DNA from: Kingdonia uniflora
Lineage: Eukaryota > Streptophyta > Magnoliopsida > Ranunculales > Circaeasteraceae
Assembly (NCBI GenBank): GCA_014058105.1
Contig: JACGCM010001710.1
Span: forward strand, 620,001-684,000
Direction of reading: 5' to 3'
DNA length: 64,000 nt
The translations under genes and the position numbers were made by a program. The notes beneath the pieces are model-generated. The model was not told the DNA's origin. It worked only from the letters and a program-made list of their open reading frames with translations, and did not search any database. This document shows, piece after piece, positions 34,293-44,923 of this stretch (position 1 is the first letter of the stretch; each line of letters opens with the position of its first letter).

Positions 34293-34784
34293 TCAATAGA
34301 GAATGATAACATACCTACTTATTGGAATGTATAGATTAGACCAGGTTTCCTTGGGAATACCTTGTATGTATTTGAGACCTACTGGATCTGTATTTTGGAT
34401 AGAATTTATGCATTTATCGAAATCAATACTGGTTAGAGCCTCTGCTGCCATCCTAAATGTGATCTTCGTGCTTTCGAGAAAAGTTTTAATGTTGTTCGAT
34501 ATGTGGAAGGCACAAAACATATGGATAACAAATAGAAATACCTTGGGTACATAATTAATAATTTTAGGGTTTCTGCCAGAGATGACGACGAATCTAGTAT
34601 CAAAACCATAGAAATTAGACCCAAACATCTCCAGGAAGTATGTCCAACTTTCGATGGTCTCCAAGTCTGTTGCTAAAAATGCAAGTGGAAAAATATGATT
34701 GCTTGGGTCAATGGCGATGGCTGTTAGTAGAGTCCCACAATATTTTACTTTCAAAAAATCTCTGTTAATCATTACGGGTCTCAA
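34293..34784 (-). pseudogene. MULE transposase core (MuDR family)
   Basis: Cut-and-paste Mutator-like transposase. Seen: KYCGTLLTAIAIDPSNHIFP, LAFLATDLETIESWTYFLEM, FVVISGRNPKII and FCAFHISNNIKTFL, all in family order (PF10551). Catalytic sites look lost: the usual DGT..K block reads NRDFLK, and the second Asp (usual IISDR) is Gly in VISGRN. No SWIM zinc finger is found downstream in minus sense, so the C-terminus is truncated or decayed. Confidence 0.85.
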
Positions 34785-35228
34785 TAATTCATAAGTTTTT
34801 TAGGAGCACCAAAACACCAAAAACACCTTATGAATCTTTTATCTTTACAACTCGTAGTTTGTATGTCAAACACCAAATCTGGGTCAACCAACCTCACTTC
34901 TGTAAAGTAGCTTGTAAGTAGTTAGTATGCGTGCTCAAAGTTGTCTCGCATCTAAAATAAATATGCTAGATCAAATGAAATTGTGAAATAGACAAATGAT
35001 AAATATCATAGAACAAATGACAAATTGCTTCGAACAAATGACATTCAATCAAATGATAAACATGATTATACAAATGACGAGTGATGAGCGAACAAATGAC
35101 AAATAAAATAATATTACCTCAGAGTTGGCTTTTTCTTTCGCACGCCAGGCAAGATTATTTGTTACATCAATATTGTAATTAATTTGCATATCGTCAATAA
35201 TTCCTGCAGCTTTATAGTTTGGGTCTTT

Positions 35229-35657
35229 TCATAGTTTCTGCTTGATTATAAAAGCAACCCATCTACTAGACGCTGCCTTATATACGTTTCCACTCTCAAT
35301 TTCTACTTTGATGCATGTATGCACAAAGCAATAAGTATTTACTCTATATAGGGCAGAACCAAGCAACCTTATCGGGTAAATCCGCCAAGAGCAATTATGA
35401 CCTTTGCAATGTACCACTATTTTATATTCGTTATATGCGAGATTAAACTTGTTTACAATTGCATAAGCTCTTATGTGATTCTTTAGTACAATCCTATCTC
35501 GATAAAGATCACCAATGTTAAACTCTTTACTAAAGTCATAAAAATCTTCCGTGTATGCAACATATTTGAACTGGAAATCCAGGAGATCTTTCACCTGTTG
35601 GGGTTGTGACTCAAACCGTAATTTAGTTGAACAGATGAGAAAAATGCTTTTTAACAT
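35229..35657 (-). pseudogene. MuDR N-terminal DNA-binding domain
   Basis: Encodes NIGDLYRDRIVLKNHIRAYA, IVNKFNLAYNEYKIVVHC, KGHNCSWRIYPIR and a VNTYCFVHTC end. This is the WRKY/GCM1-like C...C...H-x-C domain found before the MULE core (PF03108). The frame is open for 142 codons. An intron-like, motif-bearing spacer (about 34900-35120) separates it from the core. Confidence 0.8.
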
Positions 35658-35669
35658 TATAATAATATA

Positions 35670-36480
35670 TTAACAAATGTTAAAACCCTCATTACAAATG
35701 ACAAATGCTACGTGCTTACCTGAAGGTTCAGTTTTTCCAATGATAGGTTCATGTTTAATTGAAAGAGGGACATTACCTAACATAGGTTTATTTGAAAGTG
35801 GAACATTAGTTAGCATAGGTTCATTTGAGAGATGAACTTTTGATTGAAGAATATCAGGTTTATTTAACAGAGGAACGTCAGTAGGGATAGTTTTAAAAAG
35901 GTTTATTTGATTGAGGAACATCATCCACTAAAGGTCCAAACCTACGTGGATCAAGCCCTCTACCGTTTGTTTTAGGGTAACCCTTGTATTCAGGTTCAGG
36001 ATTAGGAAATGAGTTATGACGCAAAGATCCCTCCGCCTTAAACATCTTAATATCTTTGTTGGTGGACAACTCTTTACCTGAACCAATATCTTTGGTGGGG
36101 GACAACCCTTTACCTGAACCAAAGTTCTGGGAGTTTTTGGAAGGTACCCTACGCTCATTAACAATCCATATGTGAAAGGGTATGCCGAGATTGATTTATG
36201 CATATTGATTATTACGGTAAGTCCTGGACTGATGAAATTATGTATGCACAACCATGGACAAAGTTGTACAGCTTACTGTCCTCATGACGGATTTCGTTTA
36301 TTTCTTCAAGGAGTCTAACGAAATCTTTATATGATGTATGCGTTCTTAGTGCGGTAAGTTTCATACTTCCTCTAACATAACTAACGATTGATCCCATCTT
36401 TGGAAGTACGATACCCCCCCCCCCTCGGTATAAAGCTGCACTCCATCTATGCCTGAAACAAATGATATAAATAAATAATG
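35670..36480 (-). pseudogene. N-terminal part of the MULE transposase gene (PB1-like plus repeat linker)
   Basis: After an acceptor-like TTTGTTTCAG (about 36450 in minus sense) the frame reads VSYVRGSMKLTALRTHTSYK and DFVRLLEEINEI, the form of the PB1-like domain at the start of many plant MULE proteins. A linker with repeated decapeptides follows (NVPLSNKPML, DVPLLNKPDI and related forms). Frame changes lie near 35925 and 36110. An 11-bp C run at 36414-36424 may be a frameshift site. Confidence 0.5.
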
Positions 36481-36760
36481 CCGACGATAAAGTAGCAAAA
36501 AACAAATGATACAAATGACCCAAGATAAATGGTAAGGATGCAAAATACAAATGATATAGTAGCAGAATATAAATAATAAAGTAGCATAAGACAAATGATA
36601 TAAAGCTTAACTCCAGCCATCCCTCAAACAAATGATAGGCATCCCTGAAACAGATGATAAAAATGACACAAGAAAAATGGTAATAAACAAATAATAAAGT
36701 AACAGAAGACAAATAATAAAGTAGCAGAAGACAAATGATTAAGTACATATTGATAACAAT

Positions 36761-37634
36761 GTATATCATCTTGTATAACATCTTTTCTAAAGATAAATAG
36801 GGCAAATCATAATGCGGATGCAAAGTTAGAGATGATGGATACAAAGTTATAAATGATATTTACTTCTATGGTTGGAGAGACGGATAACAACGATTTTTAG
36901 CAACAAGAATAGCCTAAGATAACAACTATCTTTTTCACCTCAATCACCTCTGTGTGAGGACTTCAGCGAATATACAATGATGGTTAGAGGACTATGTGCA
37001 TCAAGGAGACAAATAATACATTAAGGAGAATCTGATTTGATTTTTGTAGAAGCTTTGTTGTAGAAGAAGAAGAAGAAGAAGAATAAGCTTTGATTCTTAA
37101 GGTTGGTAGTTTATTTTGGGGGGAATCTTCCCTCTAATTACTGTATCAGATTAGACTAATCATTAACATTTTCAATGTACAAATGTCAAAAAACTATGTC
37201 ATTTGTTCAAAAAACTTTATCATTTATTTTCCCATAACTTTGTCATTTGTTCATAAATTTTGGTTATTTGTTTTCCCATAACTTTTCCATTTGGGGGGAA
37301 TCTTCTCTCTTGTAACTGTGGCTGATTAGACCACTCATCAACATTTAATGCATAAGAATATAGATGGCAACTTGGGGATAGTAGGTGAGACCATTATCTA
37401 TTTGGTAATTTTAGTATTGATATTGGAACCGCCTTGCCAAAGTATCGATTTTGGAAAGTTTGCATCTTTTAGTATTTAAAATCCTAATTTATGTTATGAT
37501 ATTTCTATGGAAACGATATTTTGGCTTAAACTGATGCAAACACCCTTATATTGTTGTCGTCTAGGGCCTCCGATTTTTAACGTCAATTTGGGGTCTTCTA
37601 ATGGTAAATTAATACATTAAATTACAAAAAACAA
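36761..37634. other. MULE flank, no gene seen
   Basis: AT-rich; contains a (GAA)n run at about 37062-37084 and a short plus-oriented group of TCATTTGT motifs at 37190-37300. The phrase GGGGGGAATCTTC and neighbours recur at about 37120 and 37296. I could not find convincing terminal inverted repeats. Confidence 0.4.
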
Positions 37635-37700
37635 TTGCCTTGTTGGTTTACAATAATAGACTCTCACTATAAGGTCAGAGGTTCAAACCCTCACCATGTT
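37635..37700 (+). repeat. tRNA-derived SINE-like fragment
   Basis: TTGGTTTACAATAATAG resembles an RNA polymerase III A box and AGAGGTTCAAACCCT a B box (GGTTCAAACCC at 37680-37690), spaced as in a tRNA head. No complete tRNA cloverleaf and no clear 3' tail. Pattern-based call. Confidence 0.35.
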
Positions 37701-37784
37701 TACAAATTTCATCAAAAATCATTTACATTTGAAGCATACCGAGCAAAATCAGATAGGAGTAAAGGAAGGAGAAAAAGTTCGATC

Positions 37785-38400
37785 CTAAGCGCCTAAGATC
37801 GAGAACAGTCTTAAGCGCCTCTCCATTCGACAAGTGTCATATTTAACTCAATTTCTAAACCAGCTTGGTTAGTTAGCTGTTTAGTCTTTGTTTCTTAATT
37901 TCATGACTCTTAGTGCAAAAAAAAAACACTCATATCAAAAAGTTCATATTACGGCCCTAGAAAAATCCTCAAACATTAGCACTAGAAAAAAGAACTCATA
38001 TCAAAAAATATTCTTATAGTGTACAAAACTTCGGTAACAAGACTACAATTTTCTAGTTTTGGATTGTTGTTTTGGAATGAAGACTTTGGTATTGCAATAA
38101 ATGGGTTATTAATTTTAAGTTTCCATATTATCATTCTACACTCCTCGTAATATGTGATGAATTCTCATGGCTACTCCATTAGATTTCAATCACTATCATG
38201 GAGTTTTCATTCTTTTAGTTTCAGTCAAAATTACATAATCGAAATAGTAAGTTTAATTACCTTAATTGGGTAATTTATTATCCACTAATTAAGAGGATAA
38301 AAATGGTAATAGCAGCTAACAAACTAAGGTTAAGAAGTTGGGTTAAATTTGACACATGTCGAATGAAAAAGCGGTTAGGATGGTTCTCGGTCCTAAGCGT
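37785..38400. mobile_element. Long inverted-repeat MITE-like element, about 615 bp
   Basis: The left arm at about 37788-37885 (CGCCTAAGATCGAGAACAGT ... ATTCGACAAGTGTCATATTT ... GTTAGCTGTTT) matches the reverse complement of the right arm at about 38305-38400 (ATTCGACATGTGTCAAATTT in that sense) over about 95 bp at roughly 80% identity. No coding capacity. A non-autonomous foldback or MITE element is the simplest reading. Confidence 0.65.
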
Positions 38401-38402
38401 TA

Positions 38403-38728
38403 GAGCATCTCCAGTAGGGTTTGGGTTGGGTTTGTTTTGTCAGCCCAAACTCAAACGCCTTCCAGCAGCCAAATAATGGGTTTGGGTTTGATGATGTGGC
38501 GTTGTCAGAACCCAACTGGGTGTGAGCTCCTCCGACTAAAAAAAGTGTTTGGCGTACTTTTAAATACCGCGCGGTATTCTGATTTCAAGAAAAACAAAAA
38601 ATATATCAGCCAATTGCTGAAAGAAACGAGTTTGAGTTGGGTTGGGTTGGGTTGGGTTGGGTCGGGTCGGGTGTGTTCTGACTGTTGGGCCTTTTGTCAG
38701 AACCCATACTCGACTGCTGAAGATGCTC
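38403..38728. mobile_element. GAGCATCT-type MITE with GGGTT repeats, 326 bp
   Basis: Left end GAGCATCTCCAGTAGGGT, right end in reverse complement GAGCATCTTCAGCAGTCGAG. Such GAGCATCTCC termini are common in plant non-autonomous DNA transposons. Contains the run GGGTTGGGTTGGGTTGGGTT followed by GGGTCGGG (about 38638-38672) and paired GTCAGAACCCA phrases. It starts directly at the right arm of the foldback element and ends about 220 bp before the host gene's first ATG. TSD not clear. Confidence 0.6.
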
Positions 38729-38945
38729 ATATGACCGAACTTTTTCTCGTAAAGGAAGAGAAATAGATTATGATAAAAGCCAGGGGTATTTGCGTCAGAA
38801 TAGAGTAAAAATTCGGGTGCCCATCAATTTTTAACGCTAATAATATCAGGACTTACTTTTATTTTGCTTTCTCGATAATTGCCAGAGAAGAAGAGAGAGA
38901 GTGTGAAAAGGGCTTTCAAGAATCAAGAGATCGAGAGAGAGAGAT

Positions 38946-38971
38946 ATGAATCTGATGATGTCTCCTTTAAG
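38946..38971 (+). other. Alternative first coding exon (1a) of the DUF4050 gene
   Basis: ATG at 38946 in a GA-rich leader gives MNLMMSPL plus two bases, followed by AAG|GTATAA. The two-base phase joins in frame to exon 2 at 40781. The donor is weaker than that of exon 1b. It could equally be part of a 5' untranslated exon, with an intron ending at TTTTAG near 39047. Confidence 0.35.
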
Positions 38972-39108
38972 GTATAATTTAGGGTTTGTTTTTTTCTTTT
39001 TCTAACATTTGATGGATGGTTTTTTCTAAATTTTTTTAAAATTTTAGGGAATTGATATTTGGAGGGTGTGATTTGTGAGTTGATTTGGTGGTGGTAAATT
39101 GGGGTTAA

Positions 39109-42100
39109 ATGCTGCTCGGGAGATCAATTGGGGCTTGGTTTAGTGATATTCTTGCATGTATGGGGTAAGTTGTTATGGATTAGACCTAATTAGTTACTGT
39201 TTTAGCTCAAATTAGTAATTAATGTGTTTACTTCAATGCTAAATTTGATTGTTTCTTATGGGAGATTGAATTAGTTACTACTAGAGTCTTAGTTTGTTCT
39301 TTAATACAAATGGGGTAGATTTAGTTTTGGAAATTATTTTATTTTGGTGTTTAAATGAGTTGAGAGATTGGGAATTGAGTGATGTCTGTAATATATAGCT
39401 CAAATGCAAACACGTGGAAGAGAGTATTAACGGCATTGAGCATTTGAGCTTAGTCAATACTCACATTCCTAAGGAAATTATTGGTTAAAGCTCGGACATG
39501 AAGTATGGATAATGAGATGTACATAATTCGCTTTGAATTTTTGTTTTCATTGCCAAAAATCTTTGTAAAGCTTTCTGTTAATAAAAAGTATTTTTTTTTT
39601 GCTTAACACAAACTCCTAAAGCATGTAGAAACCACTAGGCTGTGTTTAAAAGTTGCAATCATTTTTTGCTGAATCTATACCTAAGTGAATGAATTAATTT
39701 TCTCGTACCCAATATAGGTGATGGCAGAACTCAAAATAAGCACTAACTATAATTATAAATAAAAAAATTGTTTTATAGCAGATCAATTAGGAAAAATCTT
39801 AAATCCTCACATGTTGGGTAATTTACCACTTATAATGCCTTTTTACAATAGATTAGGAATTCAAAAATGTTACTTCCCAAACCCTTAGGAAAATTGAGAT
39901 ATATTTTAGCGGAGTACGTATATAAACAATACTTAAATAGAATTTCTAAAACAGTTCATTAGTTTTGAACAAGTCGACCCTGGGAGTCTGGGCGTGCAAA
40001 AATGTAGTCTTTGGAGCGACTTAGTAGCAGCAAGAAATGTTGAATCAATTTTGACTTGTACTTGGACTAAAGAGAATAGCTGCATGATGATGAACCAGTG
40101 ATCTTTAGCATCAGGCTTTAAGCATTTTTATCATTGCTCCCATTTCCTTCAACAAACCTACTACACCTCTTCGAACTCATTGTTCACGTCAAGCTGACAA
40201 GAATGTCAGGAGAACTCAGACACCAATGAAATAAGAATAGAAAATATAAAGTTCAACTTAGCCAGAAGTGAGAAACACAAATACAAATTTACAATTTCCC
40301 ACTTTATTTGTCACAGACAAAATATTCAATTCTCAAGTGATTGGACTTAAGAGCTGGAAATTTCGTCCTCAGTGGCCCTCTTTAATCCAAGATAAGATAA
40401 AACCTCCATATAAAGAAAGTAAATAGAACAAAGACGAGGAATATAAATTTTGTCAATCGGGGTTACAGAATCTTAAAAAAGAAAAATAGATAAAGGATGC
40501 TTTGTACGTGTGCATTTTTCCTTCTTGGGAGCCAACACGAGGAGGCGATTGGAGACATGGATTTAGAGTATCCAGAGTGTTGTCCATGATAAATGGGTTC
40601 CAGTGGGCCTGTCTTTCTTGAAAATGACCCTAACCACTGGGAGTTGCTTTGCCGTATATATCTTTCTGCTAACTGAATATAGCTCACACATACGCATAGA
40701 GAGTTTTGATTGCAATGTAGAGGTTTTGTTTGGTTAGTACTAATCAGTTTTATGGTTAAAACCTGATCTGTACAGAGCAGAGGTTGTTTGGGATGCTGTA
40801 CAAAGAGCACGCCAGTAATAGTTGTGGATGAGCCATCGAAGGGACTAAGAATTCAAGACCGGAGTGTTAAAAAGACTGGCATATCCGAGGATTTTTGGAG
40901 TACCAGTACATTTGATATGGATAACAGTACAGTTCAGTCTCAGAGAAGTGTCTCCTCTATGAGCACGTCAACCCAAGCCCCGGATTCACATAGTGGATCG
41001 GGTAGCACAAGCAATCTTTCTGAATTTGTGAATCCCGGTAAGTAATTAAAAATTGGTTCCTCCTATGTGACTGCTAAGACTTAGGCTGTGATTGTCCAGA
41101 TAATAGATAGTGTATCAATAAAATATCTTTGAATTTTAATTAAAAAATGGATAATTTTTACAGTGGGTGTTTCTTTTTCTTTGTTCAAGGACCCTCTTGT
41201 CTGGCACTCTTTTGCGCAAACATTGTGTTTATGTCACTTGTAGGTTGACGCAAGTACATATGGGCATTTGTAGAGGTGGATTCAGGAAGTTTTTTCAGGG
41301 TGGGCAAGGAAGATAAAAAAAATTAGGGATTCGGTGGCAGAGTCCCCCGTTAAGATTTTTTAAATAATTTTTAGGGTTTTTTTTGGGTTCTTAGAGGGCA
41401 ATTACATGCAAAATGTAAAAGTTGGGTGGACAAGAAAGGAACTAGGCTTGGTTTTATTAGTTGAGGGTGGCAAAGTCAGAAAAGGACTGTGAAAATATAA
41501 GTAATGAACCTGTAGTTATGCATGTTTTAGAATTTGGGGATGGGCAGTTGCCTACCCTCAGTTCTTTGTACATCCGCCCCTGGGCATTTGGACCAATATT
41601 CAGGGACATCTTTGTTTAGGAACTAAGATACTCCATTTTTGGAGAATTTTTTTGGTTAAAACTTCATGTACCCATGTAGCAATTACAACTTTACCATATG
41701 GTTTCTGCATACCTTGTCCATATAACAAAAGCCATTTCTGCACTAAGAATTTTTCATTCCAAATAACACTATATTTATGAATCAATCACTTTTTAGGAGA
41801 CACATACTGTGGATTTGTATGTTAGTTTGAGGGGTCAGTGAGTTTTATACTCCATGCTTTTATTGGACATATTTATATATTTTTGTACATAGATCTTTTT
41901 TGGTTATGGTTAGGTTCTTGTTTTGTCACTCTTTTTCTTGTATATATATATTTTTTAATATTTATCACTTGTTACTTGCAGGCCTACTTCTTTGGAATCA
42001 AACTAGGCAACAATGGGCCGGAAATAGAAAGCCTAGGAACCGGACACAACAGGTTCGAGAACCTAAATTAAGGTGAGTTGTAAGTTCAGTTTCCTGTGTT

Positions 42101-43266
42101 TAACTTGAGTGTCATGTCTCTCTTATTATTTCAAGGTTTGTTAATATCATCCATGTGGGCTGGCATTACTTTGTCAATTTTAACAAATAAAGGCTTGCTA
42201 TTGGTATTATACATATATTGAACATGGGATGTCCCCCTTTATAGATATCCTCTTACACGTCTTCATAATAGCAACTCTCGTATTGATTCAATATCTGTCG
42301 TGTTAGTGGAGGGTTAGACAGGACTATATGGTGGCTGAGATCTTTGGGTTTTTCCGTAAATAAGAAACTCCACCAAAAAGAAACCATATTAAGAACAAAC
42401 GAGAATACATTTTTATTTTCTGTTTATTTTCCCAAATGAAGTAAATTTCGAAATTTTGAGCCTCGGGCCTGAATTGGGTAAAATTATAATTCACCGAGAG
42501 TCGTATCTCGATATTGCAGTTGATTCCATAAATAATATTTTTTTGTTTTTCAAAAGCAAGTGGTTGGGGTATTGAAGGAACCCGTTTGGCAGAGGTAAAC
42601 ATGAGGAGTCTAGCTGAGTGTTGATTGAAGATGGAGTAGTGTTATCACTATTGTGTGAAGTGAGACTAAATGAATTGATATATTTTCTTGGGAGTGTAGT
42701 TTTGTGCAGAAGGCACATGAAATGGGTGCTTAGACGCCCCATTTAACATGACAAAGAAGTCTTGTAGATAAATGGTCACTGCCAGTCCCTAACATTATAT
42801 TAAATATAAAATACCGTATCTTAAAGTAGTGACGAATAGCACATTGCATCTTGTTAGCATGCAATACAACGCTTTATATGACCATTATGGGTGATTTATC
42901 TTGTTATATGTGTATTCTTGTGTATTCTTAAAGAATGGAAAAGGTGGGTCATAGAAAATAGCTCCTTATAGTATGCAGTTCTCAGTGATTCATGTTGTTG
43001 TATATTGTGATCAGTACTTCTTATTGTCTCTGCGTCGTTAAACTGTTGTGGCCTTGCAGTTGGAATGCGACATACGACAATTTACTTGGGACTAACAAGC
43101 CCTTCGCTCAGCCTATTCCTCTATCCGTAAGTCTGTACCATTTATAGCAATGAAAATGACCCTAGTTATTTCTGAATCTGGTTGCTTATCTATACTCTTT
43201 CTCACGTGGCAGGAAATGGTAGATTTTCTTGTAGATATTTGGGAGCAGGAAGGGATGTACGATTAA
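39109..43266 (+). CDS. DUF4050 / Gag1-like clamp domain protein, five exons, intact
   Basis: Exons 39109-39164, 40781-41037, 41982-42072, 43060-43126 and 43213-43266 join in one frame to 174 residues, all with GT-AG borders (donors GTAAGT, GTAAGT, GTGAGT, GTAAGT). Exon 1 starts MLLGRSIGAW and ends in ACMG; exon 2 adds GCLGCCTKSTPVIVVDEPSK, then EDFWSTSTFDMDNSTVQSQ. Exon 3 has LLLWNQTRQQWAGN, exon 4 WNATYDNLLGTNKPF, exon 5 EMVDFLVDIWEQEGMYD. The LLLWNQTR..W, WNATYD.LL and FLVDIWE.EG blocks are typical of plant DUF4050 proteins (PF13259). The Cys-rich N-terminus might be lipid-modified (inference). Function in plants is largely unknown. The only gene here that reads as intact; 5' exon uncertain. 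Confidence 0.85.
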
Positions 43267-44169
43267 GTGACGTGTCCTTAGGTTCAACAAGGTGTTTGCG
43301 ATCAAAAAAATACTGTTAGTTAACTGATATTCACGATTCTGTCCATGTATATTTCCAAATCCATAGGCAGACTTTTATTTGTCTACTGAATTTGATCAAA
43401 TGTACAGAAAGGCCTGTTACTTGTGTTGCAGAAGGAAATTCGTCAGAACAGATATGAAACTCTCTGATTGTATTTGCAGAAATTATCTATCACAGTATAA
43501 GCTTATTATGAGCGGCGCAAGTGTGTTTTATCTATAATTGAGATGCGCTTGTTTTTCATTGAGACTTTTGGTACGACCTGGTTGCCTCTTATTTTGGGTT
43601 TTCTGATCGCAACATATGGGTGTCTTTAGTCAATGTTTAAGTACCAGAACTGTGGTAAGTTGTATGTTGCAAACTATGAGCAATTTGATAAGCATTGTGG
43701 AAGTGAAACTTATAATGTCCCTTAACATACAAATAACATGTTGTGTTGGTACTCTCTTCTGTACCCCATATTGATTTCTGTAAATTGATTATTAGGCTCT
43801 GTTTGGTTCAATGCAAATAGTTTGCATTCCTAACCGCTTGTAGCCGTTTGGTTCAATCTAAATGCAAAACAATGTGTATTTTATTTGCATATCATCTTTG
43901 CAAAACAAGTGTTCGTTTTGTTAAATGCAAAAACAAATAACTTGCATTTGTTTTAAAAAGGGTATTTTCCCTTAAAAGCCAAAATTATTTACAACAAGAC
44001 TTGCATATCCCAAATTTTCTCCACACAAAAACATTGACTATGAAAAACAAAAAAGAGTCATCTGATCATCAAACTCTTTAAGTTTTCACATTGACATTCA
44101 CCTACCCAAGTCCCAAGCTCAAACACTTTAACTTATATGTTTATTTAAAGCCATCCCTTGTACCAACTA
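43267..44169. other. 3' flank of the DUF4050 gene
   Basis: Presumed 3' UTR and spacer. At 43795 GGCTCTGTTTGGTTCAATGC begins a stretch rich in ATGCAAA phrases. Such GGCTCTGTTTGGTT starts are common in plant MITE-like repeats, but I found no matching inverted end. No ORF of note. Confidence 0.4.
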
Positions 44170-44846
44170 TGTTAAGGGCTTATTTCTAATCCTCATACTG
44201 AGTCCGATATTCGAACTCACATAGCTCGAGTAAACACACTGATAACCAATCAAGGACTAAAAACAATGAGATCGTAGTACAGACTTCCTTACCTACAGTT
44301 CGAAGATATCAAAGCATCATGTAACTTCGCGCTACAGAAGATACTCCTCCACTTATCAACAGATCGTATGCATGCGAACATCACAAGAGATCGTATCTTC
44401 CCAACGGTCTGAAGTTACAGCTAAAGAATATTAATAGATCCGTTACAGATCAACAAATATCATGACGTTACAGAAGACTATTATGAAGACTCATCAAAAC
44501 CTAATATTGTAACGTCCCTCATCAATGTAACCAACGGTCATATTATAAGACCTATAAAAAGAGACCTAGAGATCAAGATCCAGGACGGCTATGATCACCT
44601 AGAGAACTCTAAGAGAAAGTCATCCTTACCAAACTTAGATATTCAATCTCTTTCTCTTTGTAATAGCTAGCATATAGATAAGAACGCCATTCTTTCAGAA
44701 ATCCTCAGGAGAGGTCGTGGTTTTTAACCTATTCAAGGGTTTTCCATGCTAAATCACGTGTCAATTGCTTTCAGTTCTCAATCAAAACTCAATATTTCAA
44801 GGGTGTAAAACACTGTTTTCGGTCTCTACGAAAATAGACTATTACA
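44170..44846 (+). repeat. 5' LTR of Tat element B
   Basis: From TGTTAAGGGC to CTATTACA, about 677 bp, directly before the TTTGGCGTCATCTGTGGG leader. It includes CCTATAAAAAGAGACC (TATA box near 44552) and TTTCTCTTTGTAATAGC downstream, as expected for U3-R-U5. The left border is set by TG only and could shift. Confidence 0.65.
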
Positions 44847-44869
44847 TTTGGCGTCATCTGTGGGAACCG
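44847..44869 (+). other. PBS/leader of Tat element B
   Basis: TTTGGCGTCATCTGTGGGAA closely matches the TTTGGCGCCGTCTGTGGGAA-type sequence that follows the 5' LTR of many plant Tat elements. Confidence 0.65.
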
Positions 44870-44923
44870 AAGCATACACTCAGCATTCTCCAATCCAATT
44901 TTTACCGCATTCACTTTTTAAAG

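Larger units (their letters stand above)
33000..36760 (-). repeat. Dispersed TCATTTGT motif field, minus orientation
   Basis: Here the plus strand carries CAAATGACAA and ACAAATGATA, so the minus strand, which is the coding strand of the MuDR transposase, carries the TCATTTGT form. Dense at 34060-34200, 34980-35110 and 36450-36740. A short plus-oriented group reappears at 37190-37300. The minus-strand ORF at 36844-36212 owes its YHLF/IICF-rich first half to this motif. Confidence 0.8.

Noticed and set aside
36480..36844. Hydrophobic minus-strand ORF that looks like a membrane protein
   Set aside because: Its YHLF/IICF-rich sequence is the translation of repeated TATCATTTGTTT motifs in an intron-like spacer; only the last part (after about 36450) is coding.
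37635..37700. Functional tRNA gene
   Set aside because: A- and B-box-like elements are present but no cloverleaf pairing or anticodon arm can be drawn; kept only as a SINE-like fragment.
40463..40810. 115-residue minus-strand ORF over exon 2 of the DUF4050 gene
   Set aside because: Lies mostly in intron 1 and antisense to a well-supported exon; no family signature.
42324..42742. Minus-strand ORFs in intron 3 of the DUF4050 gene
   Set aside because: AT-driven open frames in an intron; no motif or promoter.
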